DNA of 64,000 bases, taken from the NCBI RefSeq assembly GCF_030294945.1, contig NZ_AP018448.1, positions 2,108,001 to 2,172,000 on the forward strand, read 5' to 3'. Positions 8,893-17,270 of this stretch are shown piece by piece. How positions within the stretch are numbered: the stretch's first letter is position 1; every line of letters starts with the position of its first letter. The position numbers and the translations under genes are program-made. A model generated the notes under the pieces. It saw only the letters and a program-made list of their open reading frames with translations, was not told the origin of the DNA and did not search any database. This DNA comes from Streptomyces graminofaciens (GTDB taxonomy: Bacteria; Actinomycetota; Actinomycetes; Streptomycetales; Streptomycetaceae).

Positions 8893-10091
8893 CATGGAGA
8901 CCACCACCGCGCGAATGCCGTTGATCGGCTCGCTCTGCTCGGGTTACGGCGGTCTGGACCTCGGGGTCCAGACCGCGCTCGGCGGCACCGTGGCCTGGCA
9001 CGCCGAGATCAACCCCGACGCCGCACGCATCCTGGCCCGGCACTGGCCCGGCGTGCCCAATCTGCAGGACATCGCCGCCGTCAACTGGGCCGACGTTCCT
9101 CAGGTGTGCGTCCTGACGGCCGGCTTCCCCTGTCAAAGACGTCTCCGTGGCCGGCCGCCGGGCCGGACTCAACCCCCACACCCGCTCTGGACTGTGGCTG
9201 CACGTCGCCCGTGCGGTCGAAGCCCTCCGCCCCTGCTTGGTGGTGATCGAGAATGTCCGAGGTCTCCTCACCTCGCCCGCCGGTTCCCCTGGCGACGTGG
9301 AATTCTGCCCGTGGTGTCTGGGAGACGACCCAACCCAGCCTCCTGTGCGGGCACTTGGTGCCGTTCTCGGATCCCTGGCCGATCTCCGGTACGACGCGCG
9401 GTGGCTCGTACTTCGTGCCTCCGACGTCGGAGCCCCCCATCGTCGCGAGCGGACATTCCTCACCGCCTGGCCCGCCGAGCACGCTGCTCAAGACCCCGAC
9501 GAGCAACATCGGCAAGAACGGCGGCTCCCAGCATCCGTCGAAGAGGAAGAGCGGCGGCCACGGCCCGAACCTGGCCGACGAGGTGGAGTGGCTGCTGCCC
9601 ACGCCGAAGGCGTCGGACGGGATCAAGGGCTCGCCGAACCAGCGGCACGGCAACGGGGACATGACGCTGCCGAGCGCGGCAGCGTCGCTGCTGCCCACCC
9701 CGAGGGCGAGCGACACCGGCACCCCGGGCCGCCGTCCGGGCAAGGGCTGGCGTCCGCCCCTGTCGGCGGTGGTCCTGCCGCTGTGGGCGGAGGCGGCCCC
9801 GGAAGCGGAGGGATCGACGGGCGATGGGGAGCGTACGCCTCCGCCATCGCCCGATGGGAGAACCTCACCCGTCCCGCGCCGCCACCCACCGACGCCGCAG
9901 GACGCCTGCGCGCCGACTTCGTGGAGTGGATGCAGGGCCTGGCCCCCGGCTGGGTGACCGCCACTCCGGGACTCGGCCGACCGGCTCAGCTCACCGCACT
10001 CGGCAACGGTGTGGTCCCCCAACAGGCCGCCCGAGCCGTGCAGTTGCTGGCACCGCTCTTCCCAGGCTGCCCCCGCTGCACCGCGCCGTAG
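8882..10091 (+). pseudogene. DNA (cytosine-5) methyltransferase, broken by three frameshifts
   Basis: Motif I is clear (GSLCSGYGGLDLG), then the catalytic loop GFPCQ. After the catalytic Cys-Gln codons an extra A at about 9137 shifts the frame, and the protein continues as DVSVAGRRAGL and the ENV motif (VIENVRG). Near 9480 the coding frame shifts again; LPTPKASDG and LPTPRASDTG are typical of the target-recognition region. Near 9830 it shifts back, ending in the TRD/motif X region (LTALGNGVVPQQAA). Third-base bias follows the frame changes, so these are lesions in one former gene. It would have modified cytosines, either to protect the element or as part of a restriction-modification pair. 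The start is GTG 8882, or ATG 8894. Confidence 0.85.
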
Positions 10092-10112
10092 CGCCCCATT
10101 ACCCGGTTTCCC

Positions 10113-10145
10113 CGGCCGCGCCAAATCGCGGAATCTCCGCATCCT
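10113..10145 (+). repeat. 33-bp intergenic element, copy 2
   Basis: Partner of 1648-1680. This copy contains a small perfect hairpin, CCGCG-ccaaat-CGCGG. It lies between the methyltransferase remnant and the next leader ORF. Confidence 0.5.
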
Positions 10146-10179
10146 CCTACCCATGCCGACCTGCGAAGGGAGCACCGCC

Positions 10180-10244
10180 GTGACCTCCAGAAGAGCGCGC
10201 CGCACTTCGCCCCCGCCCTGCTCGCTCACTCCCTTGGATCCGCC
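10180..10244 (+). promoter_or_regulatory. Leader segment/leader ORF ahead of DUF4913 gene
   Basis: GTG 10180 has a good ribosome site (GAAGGGAG) and opens an ORF (VTSRRA...LDPPCP) that overlaps the next gene out of frame. It resembles the segment at 3716-3780 over its full length. A shared leader suggests shared translational or transcriptional control of two operon segments. Confidence 0.45.
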
Positions 10245-10841
10245 ATGTCCGACCCCAGCAAGGCCACCCCCGCGCCCGAGCCGTTCCGCGTTCCCGACGG
10301 CGACCTCGACGATCTCGCCAGCACCCTCGCCAAGACCATGGCGGAGGTACGCCAGCACGGCGTCATCCTGGACCGCCTCGGCTCCGAGCCCGTCTCCACC
10401 CCTCAGCCCACCGCGGGCACCTCCACCGCAGGCGCTGCCGGCGCCGACAAGGCCGCCGCCCCGGCCTCGGTGTTCATCCTCGCCCTGGGCGGCGAGGCGT
10501 ACGCCGTCGAACTGGCCGCTCTCAGCGACTGGGTGAACCACCTGTTCCTGCCCGTCTACGGACGGGAGATCAGCACTACCCGACCGTGGTGCGACCAGTG
10601 GCACGAGCACCCCGAGGCCGTTGCCCGGCTGCACGCGCTCTGGCTCGCGTGGCAGCAGCTCACCGACGCCGAGGCCGGCCTGTCCGGTCCCTCGACGTGG
10701 CACCGCGACCACCTCGACCAGGCCCTGGTTCATCTCCGTGCCCCCGACGGCCCCTTCGCCGCATGCACGACGAGCCCGACCCGGCCCAACCACCGGGTGC
10801 TGGCGACCCCGGCGCCCGAGCTGACGGGAGCCGCCCAGTGA
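10245..10841 (+). CDS. DUF4913 domain protein
   Basis: The 198-aa product carries, after a disordered first third, the DUF4913 signature at about residues 85-165. Conserved parts seen are VNHLFLPVYGRE, WCDQWHEHPEAVARLHALWLAW and STWHRDHLDQAL. The family is common on actinobacterial plasmids and integrative elements, next to transfer and replication genes. Its biochemical role is unknown. The stop overlaps the start of the next gene (GTGA). Confidence 0.8.
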   Translation: MSDPSKATPAPEPFRVPDGDLDDLASTLAKTMAEVRQHGVILDRLGSEPVSTPQPTAGTSTAGAAGADKAAAPASVFILALGGEAYAVELAALSDWVNHLFLPVYGREISTTRPWCDQWHEHPEAVARLHALWLAWQQLTDAEAGLSGPSTWHRDHLDQALVHLRAPDGPFAACTTSPTRPNHRVLATPAPELTGAAQ

Positions 10842-11605
10842 TCGCCGAACCCGACTTCCGCCTCGCCGACTTCGAGCCTGCCGACGCCGCCTCCGAACTC
10901 GCCGAGAGCAGCGTCTGGGCCGGAGACCTGACCGTGCTGGCCGAGCACCACACCACTCCGGAGGGGACGCACAGCTACCTCGTCGCCCACGACAGGTCGA
11001 TGACCTGGGGCGTCCCCGGTGATCCGGCGCTCGTTGCCATCAAGATCACGCGGGACCTGCGCGAGCGCACGTTCACCTTCGAGACCGCGAACCACGCCAG
11101 CCTGGCGTTCGCCCAGAACTGGCTGATCGAGCGTGGCTGCCCGCCCGAGCGGATCGCCCAGGCCAAGGGGGACTCCCTGAAGCCCGCCGACGATCTCACC
11201 CTCTGGGTCGAGCGGCAGATCCGGGAGTCAGGCTCTCGATACAAGGTCCTCGACAGCTGGACCTCGGACTACGCCCCGTCCGAGACCTGGACGTTGACCC
11301 GTGACTCCAGCGCCGCTCAGGCACCGATTCGCGTCTTCCTCGAAGAGGGGAACCCCGACGCCCACACGTACACGATGCGCGAGGGCGCCTTCGCCGACGA
11401 GGCCGCCGCCCGCCACTGGCTGGAAGACCGCGGCAGTCCGCTGCCGCAACCTCCGGACTACCGAGGTGAGGCCGCCGCCCGGCTGACCCGCGCCGCCCTC
11501 ACCCGTTCAGCGGGTGCCTCCGCGATCCCGAAAGCCGGCCTCGACACGGGCAACGCGCCGTCGCCAGGAACGGGTCAGCGCCCGACTCCCCGGAGGCCGA
11601 TGTGA
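10838..11605 (+). CDS. Hypothetical protein, 255 aa
   Basis: The start overlaps the DUF4913 gene (GTGA) and the stop overlaps the RelE-like gene, so the three form one translational unit. Two similar halves are visible (TWGVPGDPALVAIK...AQNWLIERGCP and SETWTLTRDSS...ARHWLEDRGSP), which suggests an internal duplication of an alpha/beta module. No known domain was recognised. Confidence 0.6.
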   Translation: MIAEPDFRLADFEPADAASELAESSVWAGDLTVLAEHHTTPEGTHSYLVAHDRSMTWGVPGDPALVAIKITRDLRERTFTFETANHASLAFAQNWLIERGCPPERIAQAKGDSLKPADDLTLWVERQIRESGSRYKVLDSWTSDYAPSETWTLTRDSSAAQAPIRVFLEEGNPDAHTYTMREGAFADEAAARHWLEDRGSPLPQPPDYRGEAAARLTRAALTRSAGASAIPKAGLDTGNAPSPGTGQRPTPRRPM

Positions 11606-12090
11606 GCCGCGCCCGCTTCGCCTTCGCCGCCCACCCGGACGCCATCACGGACCTGCGCCAACTCCCCGACGACATCCGCGACCTGGCACTGCTGGAACTG
11701 CAGAACCTGGTCCACGGCAGCGACGACTGCCTGCCGCTGACCGGCCGCCTCGCGGGCTTCCACAAGGTCTACGTCGACCCGGCCGTCTCCTACCGGATGG
11801 TCATCCAGTTCCGCCCGGCCCCGCCCACCTCGACCCACAAACTCGAGATCTACCTCGTCGCGGCCGGTGCCCGGGAGGACTACGCGGTCTACCGCACGGC
11901 CCAACTCCGCACCAACCGCACCGGCCTCAACCGGCCCGCCGACACCGACGCGGCGGCCGAGACCCGAGTCCAGGCGGCCCGGTCCCGATCCCCCCACGCG
12001 ATCGACCCGACCGCGTCCCTCCCGGCCACCGCACCGGCGGCAGCCAGCCCCACCGCCCCGGCCACCGCCCGAAAGGCCTCCATGCGATGA
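11602..12090 (+). CDS. RelE/ParE-superfamily-like protein
   Basis: The first 110 residues have the order of a RelE-type fold: FAAHPDAITDLRQLP, then LTGRLAGFHKVYVDP, YRMVIQFRP and LEIYLVAAGAREDYAVYRTA. RelE toxins cut mRNA at the ribosome. No antitoxin-like gene is adjacent: both neighbours overlap this gene and are larger unknown proteins. A long disordered tail (residues 110-162) is unusual for RelE. It could be a toxin whose partner is unrecognised, or a RelE fold used for another purpose in the element. Confidence 0.6.
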   Translation: MSRARFAFAAHPDAITDLRQLPDDIRDLALLELQNLVHGSDDCLPLTGRLAGFHKVYVDPAVSYRMVIQFRPAPPTSTHKLEIYLVAAGAREDYAVYRTAQLRTNRTGLNRPADTDAAAETRVQAARSRSPHAIDPTASLPATAPAAASPTAPATARKASMR

Positions 12091-12755
12091 CCGCCGACCG
12101 TGCATCCCTCGACCGCACCGAACTGGCCGGGCTGCTCACCGACGCCGCGCGGAGCGTCTCGGAGGTCCTGACAACCGAGTACCCCACCTCCGCCGGCCGC
12201 TCCTACCTGCATCCCGTCCTCGGCGCGCTGTCCGCCGGTCCCCAGGTGGTCCGCGAACTGAACGACCGGCTCGAAGAGTTCGTCGTCGAGGAGCCGCTGC
12301 CTTCCACCCCCGCCGGTCTGTTCACCCTGGCGTCCTACGCTTCCGCGCTCGGCTGGCTCACCGAGTCCCTCGCCGAGCTGACCGCCGCCGTGGACCAGAT
12401 CTGCACGCGCGTCGGCATCCCGGCCGAGCCGCCGGACCCTGCCTTCGTCGCGCCCTCGCCAACGGACCAGGACGACGAGTTCGACTTCGCGTTCAGCACG
12501 CTGGAGTTGGCCGCCATCCGCACAGCCGCCAAGGCTGCCGACCTCAGCCCCGGCGACTACGTCGAGGTGCTCTCGCGGTCCCTGCTCGCCGCCTCCCGGA
12601 TCACCGACGCCTGCATGGAGATCTCCAGCGGCCTGCTCGAAGACGCCGCGTACGTCCTCGGCGAGGCAACCGATCACGTCCGAACCGGCGAGGGCCCCGA
12701 CAGCCTGCCCACTCTGGTGCGCTCCCTGCTCGCCCGGATGGACGCTGCCGAATGA
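12087..12755 (+). CDS. Hypothetical helical protein, 222 aa
   Basis: The ATG at 12087 overlaps the RelE-like stop (ATGA). The protein is helical throughout (LTDAARSVSEVL, LNDRLEEFVVEE, YASALGWLTESLAELTAAVDQI) with a second helical part at 135-220. It is co-translated with the RelE-like gene and could be its binding partner, but it has no antitoxin DNA-binding motif that I can name. Confidence 0.6.
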   Translation: MTADRASLDRTELAGLLTDAARSVSEVLTTEYPTSAGRSYLHPVLGALSAGPQVVRELNDRLEEFVVEEPLPSTPAGLFTLASYASALGWLTESLAELTAAVDQICTRVGIPAEPPDPAFVAPSPTDQDDEFDFAFSTLELAAIRTAAKAADLSPGDYVEVLSRSLLAASRITDACMEISSGLLEDAAYVLGEATDHVRTGEGPDSLPTLVRSLLARMDAAE

Positions 12756-12832
12756 ACCCCCACGACAGGGCGAAGCGGCCCGGCGCGCACCCGGTCGCCG
12801 AGAAGTTCTGCGTCGAGGCCCCTTGGCGCTGA
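12752..12832 (+). CDS. Very small ORF, 26 aa
   Basis: It starts with ATGA overlap on the preceding gene and encodes MNPHDRAKRPGAHPVAEKF plus a short end. The overlap is the only support. It may be a remnant. Confidence 0.3.
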   Translation: MNPHDRAKRPGAHPVAEKFCVEAPWR

Positions 12833-12925
12833 GCGACGACCATCCACCCCGCGACCCGCGTTCCCCCGCCGGCCCGACCGCCAAGCCCTCCCGCTCCCGC
12901 TGAAATCCTCAGGAGGAAGACCCCC

Positions 12926-13471
12926 ATGTCCACCGTGATCTACACCCGCCACCTGGTCGAGCACCGGTACGGCCGACCGCTGGAGGACCTCCAGCGCCAC
13001 AGCGCGCATGGCGGTTCGGGAGATCCCGTTCTGCCCATCGTGCTGCGGCGGCTCGACGGCCTGGCCACGACGAACGCCCATGCCCGTGCCGCCCGCCGCA
13101 ATCTCGACGCGGCCTGGCAACGCTGCCGCTCCGGCCAACACGCCCTCGACGACCTCGTGCTGCGGTACGCGGCCGAAGTCGTGGACCTCGAACGCCGCGA
13201 GCAGTCGGAAGCCGAGGCAGTCTGGGACCTGCTGGACGTCCGCCTCCTCCTGGACCAGCCTGCCGCCCGTCGGCCTTCGACCGTCCGGCGAACCGGCCCC
13301 GCGCCGGGTGATGAGGACCTCATAGGCGTAGCCCGAGAGGTCGCGGCCCTTCTGCCCCGGCTCAACCGCGAAGCTCTGCGCCAGGGCCTGCGCGCTCGCG
13401 GCATCCACGTCAGCAACCGCCGCCTCGGCACGGTGCTCCAGCGTCTCCGCGCCGAGCACGACCTCCACTGA
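12926..13471 (+). CDS. Hypothetical protein with C-terminal HTH-like segment, 181 aa
   Basis: ATG 12926 is preceded by AGGAGG. The N-terminal 110 residues are helical with coiled-coil character (ARRNLDAAWQRCRSGQHAL, AAEVVDLERREQSEAE). Residues 145-178 (LNREALRQGLRARGIHVSN, LGTVLQRLRAEH) look like a helix-turn-helix of the kind seen in replication or partition accessories. The gene lies in the element operon. DNA binding is inferred. Confidence 0.55.
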   Translation: MSTVIYTRHLVEHRYGRPLEDLQRHSAHGGSGDPVLPIVLRRLDGLATTNAHARAARRNLDAAWQRCRSGQHALDDLVLRYAAEVVDLERREQSEAEAVWDLLDVRLLLDQPAARRPSTVRRTGPAPGDEDLIGVAREVAALLPRLNREALRQGLRARGIHVSNRRLGTVLQRLRAEHDLH

Positions 13472-13520
13472 TCCGCACCCCACCGTTCGATTCACCCATC
13501 GTCATAACGGAGTTACCGCC

Positions 13521-14378
13521 ATGTCCGCCCCCGCACAACCCGCAACCTCCCAGATCGGCTTCGTCGACGCCCGGCGCGTCGAGGAGGCACTGTCCCTGAT
13601 TGCGCCGAAGTGGACCACCTGGTCGGCACAGACCCTGGCCCAGCAGGGCGGCCCCATGCGTGTGCGTGGCGTCGCCGCCCACCTCCCCTTCGTCAGCGAA
13701 CAGTTCGTCGGCAAGCGGCTGGCCCAGATGCACGATGACGGGCTGGTAACCCGAGCCAGTCATCGCCACGGTGCCCCGTACCAGCTCAGTGGGTTCGGCA
13801 TCGCACTCTCCCCGGTACACCGGGCGCTGTCCGACTGGTCCCACGCGCACCTGTCGCTCGGCAAAGTGGCCGGTGCCGAGCGCGTCGAGGACGCCGTGCG
13901 CCGGCTGCACCTTCGCCACTCGACCGCCATGATCCAGGCCCTCGACGCGGGAGGGCCCATGCGGTTCGTCCACATCGCCGAACAGACAGGACTGGACAAC
14001 AGCTTCACCCGACAGCGCCTGATCCGGCTTCAGCTCGACGGCCTGGTCACCCGCACCGGACCGCGCCACGGCGATCCGTACGTCCTGACCGCTGCCGGAC
14101 GGGCGCTGGGCCCGGTCTACGCAGCCGTCGAGCACTGGAGCAACCCCGTCGCCGCACCGCTTCCCGCCCCTGTCCGGGTCGCGGCGGCCACGCGCACCCG
14201 CACGGGTATCCCGCCGAGGTCGGACGGCATCCGGACCGCAGCCGCCCTGCGTCGCAGCACCGCCGCGCCGAACTCCCTGTTCAGCCACGCCCCGCAGCCA
14301 CAACCGGCCGGAGTGACTCCGCCCGTTGCCTCGGCCACCGCCGGCGTGCCCGCTCCTGGCTCCTCCCGCCGCCGCTGA
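13521..14378 (+). CDS. Regulator with two tandem HxlR-like winged-helix domains
   Basis: Residues 18-105 (LIAPKWTTWSAQTLAQQGG, VSEQFVGKRLAQMHDDGLV, YQLSGFGIAL) and 115-205 (AMIQALDAGGPMRF, FTRQRLIRLQLDGLV, YVLTAAGRAL) are two copies of an HxlR/MarR-type winged helix. HxlR proteins normally carry one such domain and dimerise. Here one chain would supply both. A Pro/Arg-rich tail follows. It probably controls genes of this element. The ribosome site is CGGAG, 13510 region. Confidence 0.7.
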   Translation: MSAPAQPATSQIGFVDARRVEEALSLIAPKWTTWSAQTLAQQGGPMRVRGVAAHLPFVSEQFVGKRLAQMHDDGLVTRASHRHGAPYQLSGFGIALSPVHRALSDWSHAHLSLGKVAGAERVEDAVRRLHLRHSTAMIQALDAGGPMRFVHIAEQTGLDNSFTRQRLIRLQLDGLVTRTGPRHGDPYVLTAAGRALGPVYAAVEHWSNPVAAPLPAPVRVAAATRTRTGIPPRSDGIRTAAALRRSTAAPNSLFSHAPQPQPAGVTPPVASATAGVPAPGSSRRR

Positions 14379-14397
14379 CCACGCCCTTGGAGGAGCC

Positions 14398-15255
14398 GTG
14401 CCGTACGACCCGAACGAGCAGTGGCGCGAGTACCACGTCACCCCGCGATACCTGGCGGGATCGACCTTCACCGGCGATCCCGCCCTCCAGCCCCTCCTCG
14501 ACGCGGGCTGGAAACTGAATCACGACGAGATGGGTAACGCCTACATCAACGCACCCGACCAGACGGTCCGCCTGGGCTACCTGCCCGAAGGCGACAACGA
14601 CGCGCTGTGGAAGATCACGGCGTACTCCGATCCTTTCGCGATGCCCCGCTGGCTCGTCACCTTCCAGGACAGCACCCCCACCGAGATCGTCCAGGACTTC
14701 ACCACCACGCTCGCCGCCGCCTACGTTGAGGGCCCCGACTCCTACCTCTACTACGGCAACAGCGAGCTGGCGGCCTTGGACGTCGCCACACCTCTTGCGG
14801 CAGCAGGCTGGAGCCACCGCTACGGCGCGACCGACGTCTCCTTCGAATCCCCGGACGGCCTGGCCAAGGTCCACCTACGCCGCAACCGGCTCGACCACGC
14901 CGCCGAGATGACAGGCCATCAAGAGCGCTGGCTCATGCTGGCCGGACCGCCCAGCAACCAGTGGTACGCCACCGCCTCGTCCTTCACCCCAAAGGGCCTG
15001 GTCGCCGCAATGAACACCGCCCTCACTGATCCGGCACCGGTCATCCGTTACGGCGACGACCTACGCCGCCTTCCCCCGCAAGCCACCGCGACCCCGGTGA
15101 GGCCCCCGGTACCGACGCCACTGGACGTGCGCCGCGCCCACGCTGCCAACGCCCGCTCCACCGTGGCCCCCTCGCCTGTCGGCGCGCGGCCGTTCATCCC
15201 GGCACCGTGCCCGCCGTCGGCTCCGCAGGTCCCGCACCCGGGGCAGAGCCGCTGA
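14398..15255 (+). CDS. DUF317 protein (two repeats)
   Basis: GTG 14398 follows GGAGGAG. The protein has two DUF317-type units. The first is near residues 25-110 (LLDAGWKLNHDEMGN, RLGYLPEGDNDALWKITAY, PRWLVTFQDSTPTEIV). The second is near 135-220 (LAAAGWSHRY, FESPDGLAKVHL, QWYATASSFTPKGLVAAM). DUF317 is a Streptomyces-enriched family on plasmids and integrated elements, with no known activity. A disordered tail follows. A single-unit relative is encoded at 16270. Confidence 0.75.
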   Translation: MPYDPNEQWREYHVTPRYLAGSTFTGDPALQPLLDAGWKLNHDEMGNAYINAPDQTVRLGYLPEGDNDALWKITAYSDPFAMPRWLVTFQDSTPTEIVQDFTTTLAAAYVEGPDSYLYYGNSELAALDVATPLAAAGWSHRYGATDVSFESPDGLAKVHLRRNRLDHAAEMTGHQERWLMLAGPPSNQWYATASSFTPKGLVAAMNTALTDPAPVIRYGDDLRRLPPQATATPVRPPVPTPLDVRRAHAANARSTVAPSPVGARPFIPAPCPPSAPQVPHPGQSR

Positions 15256-15289
15256 CCACCGTTCCCTTTCTCACCCTCCGGAGCCACCC

Positions 15290-15778
15290 TTGTCCGACGC
15301 CACTACCCTCGACCAGGCCGACGCGATGATCGAGAAAGCCTGGGGCCGCCCCATCGACGAGCTGGAAACCCTCGCGGTGCGCCGCCCCGTCGAGGATCCG
15401 CTCCTGCGCTCGGCGATGCATATCCGTTCGAGCCTCGTCGTCTCGAACAACGCGGTCGCCGTCCTCCAGGACCGTCTGCATGCCCTCACTAGGGCCGGTC
15501 ATGTGCCAGCCTTCTACGACCTGGAGCGGATCACAAGCTCGGCGGTGGACCTGCGTGTCGCGCAGGCCGAGAGCCGCATAGCCCTGCAGGCGATCAGCCA
15601 CGTGATCGAGGCCCGCGAAGCCGCCGTGACCGCGGACCGGGCACCGTCGCTCAGCCTGGCCCAGGCCGCTGTCGCCCGCTCCGCGCACGCGCCGCGTGCC
15701 CTGGGCCAACCACCGGACCAGCCCGCCCCGTCGGCCGCTGTCCGCCCCACGGTGGCCACGACCGGGCCCGGACGGTAA
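15290..15778 (+). CDS. Hypothetical helical protein, 162 aa
   Basis: TTG 15290 is used, with CCGGAG eight bases upstream. The product is helical (LDQADAMIEKAWGRPIDEL, SNNAVAVLQDRLHALT) and ends in a disordered tail. It resembles in architecture the proteins at 8308 and 12926. It converges with the minus-strand gene at 15783, with 4 bases between stops. Confidence 0.55.
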   Translation: MSDATTLDQADAMIEKAWGRPIDELETLAVRRPVEDPLLRSAMHIRSSLVVSNNAVAVLQDRLHALTRAGHVPAFYDLERITSSAVDLRVAQAESRIALQAISHVIEAREAAVTADRAPSLSLAQAAVARSAHAPRALGQPPDQPAPSAAVRPTVATTGPGR

Positions 15779-15782
15779 CTGG

Positions 15783-16049
15783 TCAGCGGGAGCCTTCGTC
15801 GCGATGGGCCGCACCGAACCGGGAGTCCATCGCGCGGGCCAGCTCCACCAACGTCAGCTCGACGCGCCGCCCGTCTGCGATCCGACGCTCCACCACGGCT
15901 TCCCCGCCACGCTGCCTCCGGGCCTGGATGCCCACGACCCACTGCCCGTCGGCCACCATCGCTATGTCGCCCACCGTCCACGGCCGCCCGGCGCCGCGGA
16001 TCTTGCGCTCCAGCCCGGCACCGTCCCAGTGTCTGCTCGACTCCGCCAC
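15783..16049 (-). CDS. Small hypothetical protein, 88 aa
   Basis: This is the only minus-strand gene within the plus-strand block. GTG 16049 follows GAAGGGA at a good distance, and codons show the local third-base bias. The sequence is compact (AGRPWTVGDIAMVADGQWVVGIQARR, then RIADGRRVELTLVELARAM) and may fold as a small beta domain plus a helix. The 220 bases upstream separate it from the divergent DUF317 gene and should hold both promoters. Confidence 0.55.
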   Translation of the reverse strand: MAESSRHWDGAGLERKIRGAGRPWTVGDIAMVADGQWVVGIQARRQRGGEAVVERRIADGRRVELTLVELARAMDSRFGAAHRDEGSR

Positions 16050-16269
16050 GGCCTGTCCCTTCTGCTCTGTACGGCCCTGCGCCGCAACCGGGTTACGACA
16101 ACCGGTCGCGCGGATCCATTCCCCGGCCCGCTGGCCTCCTCCCACCTCGCCGGCCAGTTCGCCCACGGCAGACCTCACCTTCCCGGAAACGACTACGTAC
16201 TTCGGCACACCGCATGTCAACGTACGGACGTCGGGAAAACCCGCAGGTCAACGAAGGGACAGCCCACTC

Positions 16270-16626
16270 GTGAACGCCTCCAGCACCCTCCTGCCAGCCA
16301 TCGTCCGCCCCGCCGTGAAGGAACGCGCCTGGCTCTCCAGCGACCACTGCGCGAGCCCGGTACTCGAACTGCTCGGCGGGCTCGGCTGGGCGATCGTCGA
16401 CACCCCGGAGGCCAACGTGCACTGCACCAGCCCGGACGGCCGCGTCTACGTCGGCTGGCTCCCCGAGGACACCCCCGCCTGGAAGCGCGGCATCGTCTGG
16501 CAGGTCCGGGTCCACCCCTCCGACGCCGAGCCCTGGATCCAGGAGTTCGGCCCCGACACCCCCTCCGAGGCCGTGGCCGGATTCCTCGCCGCGCTCATCG
16601 CCGCACTTCCCCGGACCTCTCAGTAA
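16270..16626 (+). CDS. Single-unit DUF317 protein, 118 aa
   Basis: GTG 16270 follows GAAGGGA. Residues 28-115 carry one DUF317 unit (LLGGLGWAIVDTPEANVHC, SPDGRVYVGWLPED, WQVRVHPSDAEPWIQEF, AVAGFLAALIAALP). It is shorter than the two-repeat relative at 14398 and may be a stand-alone version. Role unknown. Confidence 0.7.
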   Translation: MNASSTLLPAIVRPAVKERAWLSSDHCASPVLELLGGLGWAIVDTPEANVHCTSPDGRVYVGWLPEDTPAWKRGIVWQVRVHPSDAEPWIQEFGPDTPSEAVAGFLAALIAALPRTSQ

Positions 16627-16679
16627 CGACGGCCAGACCGCCGCACTGTCGTCCGGCCCGACTTCGCGAAGGAGTCATC

Positions 16680-16847
16680 GTGGCCCGCATGCTCGACGCT
16701 ACACGCCCCAACTACCGCCGGACCTGCCGATACGCACGGAAAGGCTGCACTTGCTACCTCTACCCCTCCACCACCGGATCGAAGGCGAAGGTCCTGCGCC
16801 GCCGCGCACAACGGCACGCAGAGAAGCGACGACTCCGTACCTTCTGA
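16680..16847 (+). CDS. Small basic Cys-containing protein, 55 aa
   Basis: GTG 16680 has GAAGGAG upstream. The peptide is strongly basic, with three cysteines (CRYARKGCTCYL) that could bind a metal, and an Arg/Lys-rich end (RRRAQRHAEKRRLRTF). It may bind nucleic acid. No family recognised. Confidence 0.5.
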   Translation: MARMLDATRPNYRRTCRYARKGCTCYLYPSTTGSKAKVLRRRAQRHAEKRRLRTF

Positions 16848-16975
16848 CCTCGTCAAGCAAGCCCCCCACCAGCGGAGACCCGTTGCGCATGTGCACGGCG
16901 ACCTGCTCCGCCGACGCCTGGTGACCATCCACCAGCCGCACCGCTTCACCTCTATCTCGCTCTCGGAGATCTCCC

Positions 16976-17188
16976 GTGCCCCACTGCCTGACCGTCGGCC
17001 ACCTGCTCCGCCAACTTCAGAACCTCGACCCCGACCTGCCGATCCGCCTGGCCGTCAACCCCGACTGGCCCTTCGCCCACTACCTCGGCACCGACGTCGT
17101 CATGGGCGACGGCATGGCGTTCATCGCCGAAAACGGCCAAGAGGGCTACCTCCCGGCATCGGTCCGCAACGCCCTCGCCTGGGCCTGA
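16976..17188 (+). CDS. Small hypothetical protein, 70 aa
   Basis: GTG 16976 follows GGAG. The order VGHLLRQLQNLDPDLPIRLAV...VVMGDGMAFIAENGQEGYLPA recalls the short proteins found on Streptomyces plasmids that begin with the pattern T.G.L...L..LDPD.P. No activity is known. Confidence 0.55.
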   Translation: MPHCLTVGHLLRQLQNLDPDLPIRLAVNPDWPFAHYLGTDVVMGDGMAFIAENGQEGYLPASVRNALAWA

Positions 17189-17270
17189 CCCACCGTACGA
17201 ACCTGTCCAGGAGGCCCCGATCTCACCGCGACCCCACCCTTCCACCGCCCACCCGCTGCACGCCCTCGCC

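Noticed and set aside
16892..16935. TTG-started 13-codon peptide (RMCTATCSADAW)
   Set aside because: Too short and only weakly preceded by GGAG; cannot be told from chance.
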